NCBI GenBank assembly: GCA_035772735.1 | Contig: JASDFA010000027.1 | Coordinates: 34,206,001-34,270,000 of the forward strand | DNA from: Datura wrightii | Taxonomy: Eukaryota; Streptophyta; Magnoliopsida; Solanales; Solanaceae | DNA: 64,000 nucleotides | Reading direction: 5' to 3' | In this document: one piece after another, positions 36,514 to 49,167 of the stretch | How the letters are laid out: each line of letters starts with the position of its first letter | Numbering within the stretch: position 1 is the stretch's first letter | Notes under the pieces: generated by a model | The model's database searches: none | Seen by the model: only the letters and a program-made list of their open reading frames with translations | Told to the model about the DNA's origin: nothing | Position numbers and translations under genes: made by a program

Positions 36514-38547
36514 TTTTATACCCTGGAAGCTCAAAGGTTGGACTCGGGAGTTGAAACGGAAAAATGTTGGAATTTATGTTGCAGGCACAGGACGAGTCAT
36601 GGGATGACTCATGAGGAGACCCCACGAGTCGTCAAGTGACTTGTGGGAAGGCCTGGAATAAAGGAAGGATCGAGGTCCCCATGAGGGAGATAAAGACTCG
36701 TGGCCAATACCCACTAGTCGTCATGTCACTAGTGGGGTGAGGTTGGGATTAAGTTAGAGGAAGCTCCCAGTGTACCTAATGGATGGGAACCCACGAGTCG
36801 TTGCCCGTCCTGACGAGTCGTTAGGTCACCCGTTAGGGTCACTAGTCAGTTATTTTCTGCGAATTAGTAAGGGCCTTCTCATAATTTCCTAAACTCTTAA
36901 GGCCTAAACTATGTCGTTTTAAGGTCGTAATAGGGTCTTTAAGGTGGGTTAAGTCCCTAACGTACACCCATTCCCGTGCAAGAGCTTTTAGAGAGGTTTT
37001 AGGGATATTCAAGGTCTTCTCCTCCAAGTTTCCATCAATTTCTTTGTGGATTTTCAAGGAACTTTGAAACTAGTCCATCCCCAGGTATGTAGGATTTTAG
37101 AATGGGTGAAATCCTTTCACACCCATGCCCAAATTTTGATTTATATAATGAATTCTCCTATTCAAGTCTATGGAGTTTTACCCAAATGCATGAAAATGTG
37201 ATTTCTCTTTATGGGTATGATTTAATTGAGTTTTAATTATTGAATTATGAATGATGGGTAGGTTTTATATTATTTTCTTTAAAATCATGTTTCAAGCATT
37301 TTAATTCTAAAATGCCCATTTGATAAAGGTTCATGAAAGTTATGATTTACGATGAATATGCAATATTTTGAATTTATTGATGACGAAAAATCATGAATTA
37401 AAGTTACCCATGTTTATGAGAATATTTTGAAAGAACTGAATGATGAAGTATTTGGCAATGCCCACATGTTGAAGAATGATTTATGATTATGAAGCGAATT
37501 ACATGATTTATCGATTTATTATGTTGGCCGATGAAAAGGGGCTATGATTCTTGGTTAAGCATGTTTTAAAGAGGATCAATGGTGATAAATGTTATATTTT
37601 AGCCAATGAATCTTAATGCATGATGTTATTGATTTACGTATGAGCCTATATGCATGTTTTTGGGATCCATGTCTAGCACCGAGCAGCCCAGCATTCAAAG
37701 GACTATGTCAATGTCTCATAACCATGTGCCATCGTGGGTTTCTAAATGACATGATGTATTGATAATGATCCCCTCAAATGTGATATCACGCCAAATGCAC
37801 TACCCTCTCCTGGCAAGCCAGGGTCAGCTCTGCCCACTTGAGCGAGATAATGGGGCATCATGAAAGGCTCTACCATGACGGTGTCGGTTATGATGAGTCC
37901 TCCCATTGTTTCGCATGTCTTATGCATTGTTATATTTATGTTATTGGCTCAAGTTCAGTTTTGATAAATTTTACTTACGATTATAATAATGAATGATTTA
38001 TGAATAATTTGAAAGTCTTGAGCCTTATGTTTTCTTACGAAATTTATGATACAAGCATGATGTCCTTCTCCTATGTTTATTTATGAGTTTATTATACTTT
38101 TAACATCCATTTTACTTACCTTGCATACTCGGTACATTCCATATACTGATCGTATACTTTCTATGTTATATCAATTCATGATACAGGATTCAGATCCCAG
38201 GCTCATCCTCATCGTTAGTCCATCTCAGTGTATGCTCTCAACTTATTGGTGAGTACTCATGTTCTGAGGGTGGTTTGATAGACTTTTATGTTATCTTGTG
38301 TTTCATTATTGTTCGGGTTAGTTGGGGATGTTGTTCCATCAACCCATCGTTTGTTGTAGAGACTTTCAGACATGTAGTACTCAACCTATCTGATGTTATG
38401 CTATTGTTACTTTTCCACTATGTTTTATGTTTAGAATTCCTCTTATTTAAATGAGATTAGCTGTATGCATGTGCCATTGGTCGACTTGGGGTCTCTCGGG
38501 TCCATTGTCCCGTGTCGACGATTTGGCTGTACGTTCGAGTCGTGACA
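36514..38547 (+). repeat. 3' LTR of plus-strand Tekay-like element (29 kb)
   Basis: About 2034 bp, starting TTTTATACCC (first G mutated) and ending TCGTGACA. It is shorter than the 5' LTR because of an internal deletion near 36780. Confidence 0.85.
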
Positions 38548-38708
38548 GTTTTCCATACTCGAAGCAAGCATCTGAGCCAACTAAACACCGTCCTGGGTGA
38601 TTCTTGCCACACTTTGCACAGGCTGGAAAGGTGCAATATCCGGTAGTGCTCCCCAAGCCCCTCGAGCCTGACGCCCTACCCCTCTGATCACGTCTGTGTC
38701 TGGATAGG
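38548..38708 (-). pseudogene. Tekay-like gag, piece 2 (zinc-knuckle region)
   Basis: The minus strand encodes CAKCGKNHPGRC and DACFEYGK, the first half of the two-part zinc-binding region of the 23134-45249 element, and upstream a Gly/Arg-rich RDQRGRASGSRG segment. It is bounded by nested insertions on both sides. Confidence 0.8.
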
Positions 38709-40103
38709 TGATGAAGGGCGTACTCACACACTTCATAGACATATTTTTGCCTGTATTTTATTATGTTTCGAGAATAAATTATGTGTGTTTTCATATGATT
38801 ATGTTATATATTATTTAAATTAACTAACACACATGATGAGATGTTTTTAGGGCTTAAATTGATGAATTTGAAGGTATTTGAGGCTTATTGATCAAATGTG
38901 AAGAAGTGAAGTTGAAGAAGAAGGATTGAATTAATCAAGATTTAAGGGGAAAAAATAGTGCAAGTTCACTACCACGCCCACCGACCAGCAGCGCGAGGCA
39001 CTAGCACATCAGCAAAACCACCCGCGCAAAGCTGCAGCGGACATAAGTGATGCAGCATGGGAGACACATCTTTGGCATGGGCGACGCGCAAGGCTCCCAA
39101 AACGGAAAACATTGGCCGTCCTACTTCAACTAGGAAAAGAAAATTTAAATCCCAAGTCAAATTCATCAAGGAACAAGGAAAATATAAACCTACTACTATA
39201 AATACCCGTTTATTTTCATGTAATAAATAAGTCTTCAAGAGTTGAAGTTTTACAGCAAGTTTCTAGAGTAAATTTTAAGACGTGTTAGAAGACATATTTG
39301 AGATACGATTGTAATGTTGTTCTTTCGAACCTTGCATTAATCAAGTGAGTTCTTCCTATCATCGTTGTAAGTATTAATTTTTACTTTTATTTATGAAATC
39401 TATTAAGTTACTTATAAACATGATAGGCTAAAACCACCACAACTAGGGTTGTGGGAACCACGACAAATTAACACACATAGGTAAAATACTTAGTGATTTT
39501 TGAACGGAGTTTATGCATGTATTGTTTCTTCCTTTGTGTTAATTGATTTTTAATGGTTGCAAACGTTAGAACTTTCCTTATTCTTACTTACCGGACCAAG
39601 GAGGTAGTGAATGGAAAAAGGAATTAACAACGGAGATTTGAGGCTATCAACCCTCATCTAATAGCTTGACCTTATCCAGGAATAGCTAATCTGATATCAA
39701 GGGAAGGGTTAGTAAAGCATACACCCGTAGACGGACCAAGTTTCTTGGTGATAATCATATAAATAGGGGACCAACCATTTAGGTGAAATTAACTTACCGA
39801 TATTGCATGCTAAGCACCGGAATAGATCACTAGTATAAAACGCCTTGTGGTTATGAAGTCATGGGGAACACTTACCCTAGTTAGTTGCATTAATTTTGAA
39901 ACAACAAATAATTTCTTAGCATTGTTATTTATTACTTTTACAAATTCCCCCTCTTAGGAAATAATTAACTAAAAAGGTTAAGCAGTAGAATTCTTCTATA
40001 TCCTTCCGTATTCTCTGTAGGATCGACCCCAATCTCTAGTTGGATTCTTTATTGACAACACCTGCTTCATACTTCAGCAAGAGGTGTGGTTTGAGCATTA
40101 TCA
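38709..40103 (+). repeat. 5' LTR of the non-coding Athila/Tat-like element
   Basis: 1395 bp. A TATAAATA near 39199 is a possible TATA box. Compared with the 3' LTR it lacks about 110 bp near 39030. Confidence 0.87.
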
Positions 40104-42368
40104 AAAAGTGGCGCCGTTGTCAGGGAATACGGCTTAGGATTAGATTAATTTCTTGTGTTTAACTTCTAGTTTTTATTTTCTATTTTTTGTTGTTCTTTTA
40201 TTTTGTGACATGTCACAGGGCGGCGTGGTAAAACAAGCGGCCAAGATGTAACCACGGTCTCAACAGGTATCTTGATAAAGTCTGAGTAATCAAGATACCT
40301 GTGTCGCGACGTTAAATCAGCCGCTACTTGGGAGGCAGCCCAAGATGATTTTTTTGTTTCATTTTTATATGTTTGTTCAAGTGTGCAGATGATAGGTCAT
40401 GAGTTTCAACAAAAATTGAGCTTAAACATAGAAAACGAGGAATAGAGACCAAGGGAGTTCTTCTTGCACTCTATTAATTTATGTTTATTTGTTGTAGCAC
40501 TAGGGATAGTGAAACCAATTAAGTGTGGGGTGGGAGAATGAACTCCCTAGTACCATGCATCTTAATTGCTAAATTTGCACATGGTAGGCCTAGTTTTTTT
40601 TTTTGGATTTATGATTTGTCATGCATGTTTGTTGGTTTGTAGTATTTTTTTAGTTTTATTTTATTATGGGTTCCTGCGATTTTTGTTTTCGATACTTTTT
40701 CATTGGATAGTCCCTTAGAACCGAATAGAGAGTCTAAATTTTTTATTTTTTATTTTAGTCATTGAGTCATGACTTTTTCCGATGATGGATGGATGACGAC
40801 CGCCTTAAGGGCTAATTAGTCATTAGGAAAAACAAGAACTTGGATCCTATGAATGCTAAGTGCTTCACTTTAGGTATCATTGAGACTTTATTAAATTCAC
40901 TCAAAATGCATGAAAAAGGGTAGAAACACTTAGTCTTTTGGGAACTTGACTCTTGTACTTGAAAAAATGGGCTTAATTATGTTATGCATGCAATATGAAT
41001 ATATGTGTTTATGTGATCTTGATTTCCATTGTTAAACCATTTTTGTGCCATTGTGTGAGTAAGGAATTTTTGATATACTCCATGCTTATAAATTTACATC
41101 TACAACTTGCCCGGTGTGTGTGCAAAGTGAAATAAGAATGATGGATTTAGGAAGTGATATAGGCATTTCTTTGGTAACCATATTTTTATCCTATTTTACC
41201 TATCTTGATGGTAATTATCCTAGCTATCCATGTTGAGCCTTAGCCTATTCTTTTGATAGCCACATTATAAGCTTAAATCAATTTTTGTTCTATTGACTTG
41301 TATTTGATCCAAATGACTCCTAAAGCACTTTAATGAAAAAAAACTTGTAGGAAAGGAGTATAATTGGAAACGTTAAGGGAAAAACTAAAAAGTGTGGTGA
41401 ATTAGAAGAAAAGAAAAAGGTGAAATTTTGCTAAACAAGGGGGGTGATTTTTAGTGGGAAAACAAAAAGAAGAAAGAGCTTTGAAAAATTGAAGATGAAA
41501 AATATCATGATTTACCGATTAATTGTACCCATTTGTTTATAATGAACCTGTTTTGGCCCTGGTCCTTCCTTGGATATTGTGAACTTCAACATAAGAAAAA
41601 TTCTTAAGTTGAGGGTGGCTAGAGTAGGGGTGCGTAAAGGGTGGAAATGGAAGAAAGGAAAAGAAAAGAAAAAAATATGTGTGAATGAGCTCAATGATGA
41701 AAAGAAAAATCCCTACTAGTCACCTAAGTTGAAAAAATTGAGAAAATAAAAGGAGGTATAAGGAGAAAATTTGGAAATTGAAGAATGTGCTTAAAAATCA
41801 AAGCGTTGTGAAGTATTAAAGTGCTTAGGGAGCTTAATCACTATCTTGGCCAAATAGTTCCTACCCATCCCTTAGTCTACATTACAACCAAATTCAAGTC
41901 CTAATTGATCCTTGATTCAAAATTCTATAGTAGCGGAGTATTACACTAAGGGCAAACCTATGGGTCGTCTTTTGCATGCATGTTGAGTTCTTTGGGAGAG
42001 TGAGCGGAAATTATTTTATTTATTCCTAAGTTTATATTGACTCATATCTTGTATGAGAAAAGGGCATCTCTCCAAATTGTGAGGGGCACAATGGTAAGAC
42101 TTTGGTTTAATCTTGATAGCTATATTGCATATAATTCATGTTGGCCCAAAATATGTCTTGATGAGTTAGTTTCAAAAATAAGTGATTTCGAACTTTGACA
42201 TTTTAACATTGATCCTATATGCATGCGAGTGAGTTGTTCGAGCTTCATAGATTTGTCTCATGATCCTAAGTATAAGTAAACCTGTTCGTAGGATGAATTT
42301 TGTGCTTAATTGTTAGAAGGGAAGTAGTAGATTGTTCCAGGACGAACAATAGTTTAAGTGTGGGGTGT
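40104..42368 (+). other. Non-coding interior with tRNA-Asp primer site
   Basis: 40109-40126 reads TGGCGCCGTTGTCAGGGA, two changes from the tRNA-Asp complement. The rest has no supported ORF. Blocks at about 40785-40810, 41940-42005 and 42335-42365 match the reverse complement of Athila copy 2 (15495-15525, 14470-14535, 14100-14130). The end, with AAGTGTGGGGTGT, is the purine tract. Confidence 0.75.
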
Positions 42369-43876
42369 TGATGAAGGGCGTATTCACGCACTCCATAGAC
42401 ATACTTTTGTCCGTACCTTACTACGTTTCGAGAATAAATTATGTGTGTTTGCATGTGATTATGTTATATGTTTAAGAAATTAGCTAACACACATGATGAG
42501 ATATTTTTAGGGCTTAAAATGATGAATTTGAAGGTATTTGAGGCTTATTAATCAAATGTGAAGAAGTGAAGTTGAAGAAGAAAGATTGAATTAATCAAGA
42601 TTTAAGGGAAACAAATAGTGCAAGTGCACTGCCATGCCCGCGCGACCAGCAGCGCGAGGTGGCAGCACCTCAGCACAACTAGCCGCGTGAAGCAGCAGCA
42701 GTGCAGCTCCCTGAGAGGCGCAAGGCGCCAGCAGATCCTGCTCATTGGCAGGTGTCACGCGGCCTTATTGCTCTGCATTGGCAGGCGTGAGGCACTGCCT
42801 TCTCGGCGCAGTGCCACAAGCGATGCGACATGGGAGACATGGCTTTGGCATGGGCGACGCCCAAGGCTCCCAAAACGGCAAAAATTGGATTTCCTACTTC
42901 AACTAGGAAAAGAAAATTTAAATCCCAAGTCAAATTCATCAAGAACAAGGAAAATATAAATCTGCTACTATAAATACCTCTTTATTTTCATGTAATAAAT
43001 AAGTCTTCAAGAGTTGAAGTTTTACAACAAGTTTCTAGAGTAAATTTTAAGACGTGTTAGAAGACATATTTGAGATACGATTGTAATGTTGTTCTTTCGA
43101 ACTTTGCATTAATCAAGTGAGTTCTTCCTATCATCGTTGTAAGTATTAGTTTTTACTTTTATTTATGAAATCTATTAATTTACTTATAAACATGATAGGA
43201 TAAAACCACCACAACTAGGGTTGTGGGAACCACAACAAATTAACACACATAGGTAAAATACTTAGTGATTCTTGAACGGAGTTTATGCATGTATTGTTTC
43301 TTCCTTTGTGTTAATTGATTTTTAATGGTTGCAAGCATTAGAACTTTCCTTATTCTTACTTGCCGGACCAAGGAGGTAGTGAATGGAAAAAGGAACTAAC
43401 AATAGAGATTTGAGGCTATCAACCCTCATCTAATAGCTTGACCTTATCCAGGAATAGCTAATATGATATCAAGGGAAGGGTTAGTAAAGCATACACCCGT
43501 AGACGGACCAAATTGCTTGGTGATAATCATCTAAATAGGGGACCAACCATTTAGGTGAAATTAACTTACCAATATTGCATGCTAAGCACCGGAATAGATC
43601 ACTAGTATAAAATGCCTTGTTGTTATAAAGTCATGGGGAACACTTACCCTAGTTAGTTGCATTAATTTGGAAACAACAAACAATTTTTCAGCATTGTTAT
43701 TTATTACTTTTACAAATTTCCCCCTCTTAGTAAATAATTAACTAAAAAGCTTAATCACTAGCTTTCTTCTATATCCTTCTGTATTCTCTGTGGGATCGAC
43801 CCCAACCTCTAGTTGGGTTCTTTACTAACAACGTCCACTTCATACTTCAGTAAGAGGTGTGGTTTTAGCGTTATCA
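42369..43876 (+). repeat. 3' LTR of the non-coding Athila/Tat-like element
   Basis: 1508 bp. Carries a GC-rich stretch at about 42640-42810 that is mostly absent from the 5' LTR. Confidence 0.87.
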
Positions 43877-43881
43877 ATGGG

Positions 43882-44672
43882 ACACTGGTTGATGATGGCG
43901 CCGGGGCTAATGACCTTTGTCGAAACTGAGGGCGGTGACACCTACCGAATCTCTGCTGGGTGAACCCAAAACTACCCATCCCGGCCCTCTTGGCTTCTCT
44001 ATCTCTCTCTCCCTCATCTGCACTGCCTCCATTTACTGAGCATACAAAAATAGTTGGGAGAAGTCAATATCTTGATCCAGCATGGAGGTCCTGCAGTCCT
44101 TGACTAAGTAATCTTCTACTCCATTCGCAAATTGCTCATCCAATCCCTTTGATTGGCCACCATATTCGGCACATATTTGAACAACTGGGTGAACTCTAGA
44201 GCATACTCCTGAATGGTCATACTATTCTATTTTAGGTTCACAAACTCAGATGCCTTAATTTCCCTCATCTCTCGAGGAAAGAACCTATCCAAACCGCGGT
44301 AAGGAACTCATCCCAACCAATGGAACCCGCTCCAACCACTCTGTTGTCCTTCCACTATCTAAATCATATGTGGGTGATCCCTTTCAACTAATAGGAGACC
44401 AAGTCTGTACACTCCTCCCCTGTCACCCCCATAATTTGGGTGATCTTCTGTATCTCCTCGATAAACTCAGCGGGTCCTCATCCACTCTCGATACATAAAA
44501 CTCAGGTGGATTCATCCTGAGGAAGTCCCGAACTCTAGTCGTCGTTGTGTTCCCATTTTGTGGAATATGAGCCACCCCTTGCTGGTTTACCTAAGCGATC
44601 AAGGCCTATGCCAACATCTGAATCGTTGCCCTAAACTTAGCATGGGCAACCTGCTCAGGCACGAGATCCACT
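43882..44672 (-). pseudogene. Tekay-like gag, piece 3 (N-terminal part)
   Basis: In all frames of the minus strand this reads as degraded gag: FRATIQML near 44620-44640, FLRMNPPEF near 44505-44530, then the capsid-like core to 43882. It aligns with 31750-32480 of the plus-strand element. At 44672 it meets LTR sequence directly, so the gag start, primer site and most of the LTR are deleted. Confidence 0.75.
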
Positions 44673-45249
44673 TACCCTTAATGAAAAATCTGAAAATTGA
44701 ACACTGCCTAGGACTAGGACTCATACCATGAGTCATACCATGAAGTAACGACACGTGGTAGCCTCTTATTGGTACCACTGGTAGGGGAGTTGATTCCTAA
44801 AGACCAACCCAGGGGAACTTGTCACGGGTCGTGAGACCACCCGTTGCCACTAGACTCTGATATTTCTCGAACCTTTCCATGATTACATCCCATGAGTCGT
44901 GGTTTCCCACCATGGGTCATGACACCATCCATGACAGCACCTCCATATCTAGAAACCACGACCCTTATCACGATCCATTGCAACCACCCATGAGTTGTAC
45001 CTTAACTCGTTACTCCAGACCTTCCTTTTTTAGCGCTAACCATGACTCATGATGATAAGTCATCACATCGACCAACGAGTCGTACCTTGGCTCATTAGTC
45101 CAGGTCCTCACCCCAGCATCTTACCACGACTCCCACCAACGACTCGCCGTCCCTTCCCATGACGAGTCGTCTTGTGATATTTCCCAACCTTTTGTGTTGA
45201 CCTCTTTTCTAATCCCATGCCTAGTCTTTGGATCTTCTGGAGTATTACA
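44673..45249 (-). repeat. Truncated 5' LTR of minus-strand Tekay-like element
   Basis: Aligns with 24873-25450, the first 577 or so bases of the LTR in element orientation. Its outer end AGTATTACA touches the ATATT duplication at 45250-45254, so the outer terminus is original and the loss is internal. Confidence 0.8.
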
Positions 45250-45254
45250 ATATT
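45250..45254. repeat. Target-site duplication ATATT (right copy)
   Basis: An exact match to 23129-23133. The copia coding sequence continues directly after it. Confidence 0.85.
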
Positions 45255-46804
45255 GTCAATAGGATGAGATCCTTCATATTTGTATCCTTTTAGCATTGAT
45301 CTTTAAGGTTATTCGGAGACTTCATTCTGTGTCTCTTCAGGTAAATCTGGCTCCTGAGGATTTTCATTCAGTGTTTCCTCAATTGGAGTTTTACCTTCTC
45401 ATCTCCTAATTTTGCATCAGATTCGATGTCAATACCCGTCTCACTTACATGTTCCATGTTCATGGATTCAGAGATTCTTCATGGTTCATCTCCATCCTGC
45501 CCTATGCTACTAGTCATAATACTTGAGTCATCAAACACAACATGTATACTTTCTTCAACACACATAGTTCTTTTGTTTAATAACCTTTAATCTTTACTAT
45601 ATTATGAATAGCCTAGAAATACCCCTTCATCACTTCTAGCATCAAATTTCCCCGAAGATTCCTTTCCATTATTATGAATGAAGCATTTACAACCAAATGC
45701 TTTAAGATAATAAATATTGGCTTTCTGCGGCCTTTGAATAATTCATAAAAGGTCTTCTCTAAGAGTGGTCTAGTCATGCATCATTTGATTATATGCAAGC
45801 AGTGTTAATAGCTTCAGCCCAGAATTGATTGGCGAGGCTATCGGCATTTAGCATAGTTCTAGTCTTTTCTTGCAAGTTTCTATTCTTTCTTTCAACCACT
45901 CCATTTTGTTGTGGTGTTATAGGTGTATATAAGTTGTGATCAACACCATAATGGAACAATATTCTACAAATATTGCATTTTCAAATTCAATTCCATGGTC
46001 AGATCTTATTAGTTTTCTTCAAAAGTGTAGAATGTATCAAATGCATCTTCTTTAGAAGCAAGAAAGACTGTCCAGATGAATATGTTAAAATCATCAACTA
46101 GCACAAATATATATCTTTTTTCAGCATGAATTCTCACCCTCAAAGGACCATATAGATCCATGTAGACCAGTTTCAAGGATCTAGTAGTACTTGCCACTTT
46201 CTTTGATTTGAAAGAGGACTTCACTTATTTGCCCTTTGCACATGCTTCATAAACTTTGCCTTTCTTGAACTTAGTGTTAGGTAAACCTATTACTAATTTT
46301 TGGAGACTAGTTTGTTTAGTTAACAAAGACTTGCATGTCCAAGGCCTTATGCCATAGAAAGATGTCACCTATCCATTACACTTAGACAGATCCAATCTTC
46401 TTTTGATACACTAGAAATATCAGCTGTGTAAACATGTTTGTACCTTTTACCTGTTAGAACAGTTTCTCCTACTTTTAGATTTATGATATCCTCACCTGCA
46501 AAAGTAAATATTACCTTGTTTCTTTTATCACAGTGTTGTGATATACTTAGCAGGTTGTGATTAAGTCCATTCACAAGATACACATTTTTCGATTGAGTGT
46601 AACTCTATTCTTTCTATCTTACCTATACCTCTTATTTGACCTTTCTTACCACCACAAAAGGCAACTTTTCCACTTTCACCTTCAGCAAGTGAGAGGAACT
46701 TATGCTTATATCCTGTTATGCATGTTGAGCAAGCACAATCCATGTACCATTTTTGCTTGCTTCCTCTTACTTTCACTTGCAGGAAGATTAGAGGTTAGCA
46801 TTAG
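45255..46804 (-). pseudogene. Copia integrase, pre-integrase and protease region
   Basis: Read right to left. Protease near 46561-46776, where the expected WYMDSGCS motif has become WYMDCACS, so the catalytic D-S/T-G is lost. The pre-integrase segment (LNHNLLSISQ) and a degraded LGHASL motif are at 46340-46580. Integrase at 45500-46224 with VYMDLYGP, KRYIFVLVDDF and WTVFLASK. The stretch ends at 45255 with GSHPIDNI, leading into RT at 23133. Multiple stops and frameshifts are present. Confidence 0.8.
46800..46804. repeat. Target-site duplication ATTAG (left copy)
   Basis: Precedes the LTR start TGTTATACCCC and recurs exactly at 54150-54154. Confidence 0.9.
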
Positions 46805-48954
46805 TGTTATACCCCGGGAACCCAAGGATCAGACCTGGGAGTCAAATGGAAAAAATCTGAAAAATGTTGTAGCAGTGCAGGATGAGTCATTAGATGACTC
46901 ATGAGAAGACCCCACGAGTCGTCAGGTGGCTCATGGGAAGGCTGGACTGGGCTAAGGAGTTGAGGTCTCCACGGCCATGGGAACGACTCGTGGTCAGCTA
47001 CCACGAGTCATCAGGTCAACCATGGGATGAGGTTGGGGATAAAATAGGAGGTCTGACCAGTGTACTTAACGGATGGGACCCTATAAGTCGTGGTCATTCC
47101 CAACGACTCATGAGGTGGGTCGTGAGCAAGCCTATGGAATTTTAATTGAGGCTGAGGCAATGTACTTAAAAGGCGACACAACGACTCATTGCCCGTCTTG
47201 ACGAGTCGTCAGATCACCCATTAGGGTCTTTTGACAGTTATATTCTGCGAATTAGTAAGGGCCTTCTCATAATTTCCTAAACTCCTAAGGCCTAAACTAT
47301 GTCGTTTTAAGGTCAGAATAGGGGTCTTTTAAGGGGGGTTAGTCCAAGCCTCATTTGTGCATGCAAGAGTTAGAAAGGGGAGTAGAAGGTGATACAAGTG
47401 TTCTTCCTCAAAATTCTCCAAATTTCATCTTGGTTTTCAAAGGAAAATTAAGAACCAAGTGTTCCCAGGTATGTAGGGTTTAGAATGGATGAATCCTTTC
47501 ACACCCATGCCCAAAATTCATTTTAAATCATGAAATCTCCTATTCAAGTCTATGGAATTTTACCCAAATGCATGAAAATATGATTTCTCTTTATGAGTAT
47601 GATTTAATTGAGTTTTAACTATGGAATTATGAATAATAGGCAGGTCTTATATTATTTTTTTTAAAATAAAGTTTCAAGATATTTAAATCTAAAATGCCCA
47701 TTTGATGAAAGTTCACGAAAGTTATGATTTAGGATGAGTATTCAATATTTTGAGTTTATTGATGATGGAAAAGCATGATTTCAAGTTTTCATGTTTATGA
47801 GCATATTTTTGAAAAGAATTGAGTATGTTAAAGTATTGGGCGATGCCCACATGTTGAAAAATGATTTACGGTTTATGAAACAAATTACATGATTTATCGA
47901 TCTATGATGTCGGCCGATGAAAAGGGCCTTTGATTCTTGGCTAAGAATGTTTTAAAGGGGATCAATGATGATAAATGTTATATTTTAGCCAATGAATTTT
48001 AATGCATGATGTTATTGATTTATGTATGAGCCTATATGCATGTTTTTGGGAGCCGTGTCTAGCACCGAGCAGCTCGGCGTTTAAAGGACTACGTCGATTT
48101 ATTATATCCATGTGCCACTATGGGTTCTAATGTTATATATTATATTGATACCGATCCCCTCAAATATGATATCACGCCTAATGCACGACCCTCACCTAGC
48201 AATCCAGGGTCGGCTCTGCCCACTTGAGTGAGATATTTGGGGTATCATGAAAGGCTCTACCATGATGGTGTCAGTTAAGATAAGTCCTCCCATTGTTCTG
48301 CATGTTTTATACATTGTTATATTTATGTTATCGTCTCAAGTTATGTTTTGATAAAGTTTACATACGATTATGATAATGAATGATTTGTGAACGATTTGAA
48401 AGTCTTGAGCCTTTTGTTTAATTACGAATTTTATGATACAAGCATGATATCCTTATCCTATGTTTATTTATGAATTTATTTCACTTTTAAATGTCCTTTT
48501 ACTCACCTTGCATACTCGGTACATTCCACATATTGACCGCATACTTCCTATGTTGTATCGTTTCATGATACAGGGTCCGAATCTCAGGCTCATCCTCATT
48601 CTTAGTTCACCTCAGTTCTCTCACTCAGCTATTGGTGAGTCCTCAAGTTCTGAGGGTCGTTTGACAGACTTTCATGTTATTTATGTTTCAGTATTGGTCG
48701 GGTTAGTTGGGAATGTTGTCCCATCAACCCATATTATGTAGTAGAGGCTTTCAAACAGGATGTAGAACTCAGTTTATGTAAATGCCCAGTACTTCCAGTT
48801 GTTACGCTATGCTTATGTTTCCCTTATGTTTTATGCTAAGTATTCCGCTTTATTAAATGATATTAGATGTATGCATGTGCCATGGATCGACTTAGGGTCT
48901 CTCGGGGTCACTCGTCCCGTGTCTACGATCCGGGTGTACGTTCGGGTTGTGACA
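46805..48954 (+). repeat. 5' LTR of Tekay-like element (46.8 kb)
   Basis: About 2150 bp, TGTTATACCCCGGG...GTTGTGACA. ACGAGTCGT-like motifs cluster at 46880-47220. Confidence 0.9.
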
Positions 48955-48956
48955 AA

Positions 48957-48972
48957 CTTGGTATCCGAGCAA
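48957..48972 (+). other. Primer binding site (initiator tRNA-Met type)
   Basis: TTGGTATCCGAGCA lies just inside the LTR, one base different from the usual TGGTATCAGAGC. Confidence 0.75.
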
Positions 48973-49167
48973 TAGGTTTGGAGTGTCTTGGGGTGTCCAA
49001 AAGTCGCGTTAAGTAGAGTCTTTTTCATGAGCGTGAAGCGCGCCACACCTATGACAAAGAGGCTACGTGACATTTAGGAAATATTATCTTCCTTCATGAT
49101 TCTACCTCGTGCCATGAGTTTAACTCTCTCCCTTCCTCTAACTCGTCCAATACGCGTGTGCAGAAAC

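Larger units (their letters stand above)
29268..38547 (+). mobile_element. Tekay-like chromovirus, plus strand, nested in gag of the minus-strand one
   Basis: LTRs at 29268-31413 and 36514-38547, an initiator-tRNA-Met primer site, gag, full pol and a polypurine tract. The flanking 5-bp sequences are ATTTG (left) and GTTTT (right), each one change away from GTTTG, so the duplication has decayed. Removal of the insert plus one 5-bp copy restores the zinc-knuckle frame of the host gag, which supports the junctions independently. Pol order is protease, RT, RNase H, integrase, chromodomain. Confidence 0.87.
38709..43876 (+). mobile_element. Non-coding Athila/Tat-like LTR element (LARD-like)
   Basis: A 5168-bp element with LTRs at 38709-40103 and 42369-43876 (TGATGAAGGG...TTATCA). 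Near-identical flanking sequences ATAGG (38704-38708) and ATGGG (43877-43881) form an imperfect 5-bp duplication. A tRNA-Asp primer site lies at 40109-40126 and a purine tract before 42369. The 2.26-kb interior has no coding capacity but aligns in its 3' half with the 3' non-coding region of Athila copy 2. It must have moved using proteins from an autonomous relative. Confidence 0.87.
23134..45249 (-). mobile_element. Tekay-like chromovirus (Ty3/gypsy), minus strand, containing two further insertions
   Basis: The 3' LTR is at 23134-25450 and a shortened 5' LTR at 44673-45249, flanked by a perfect ATATT duplication. Pol runs 25821-28998 and gag is in three pieces (29000-29267, 38548-38708, 43882-44672). 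The gaps are other LTR elements (29268-38547 and 38709-43876). The primer site, gag start and most of the 5' LTR are deleted. Many stops are present; it is a dead element. Confidence 0.87.

Noticed and set aside
40109..40126. tRNA-like sequence
   Set aside because: It is only an 18-base complement of a tRNA 3' end used as a primer site; no cloverleaf can be formed.
42618..42959. 113-codon Arg/Ala/Cys-rich frame
   Set aside because: Lies in the GC-rich part of an LTR that is mostly missing in the partner LTR, and has no recognisable domain.
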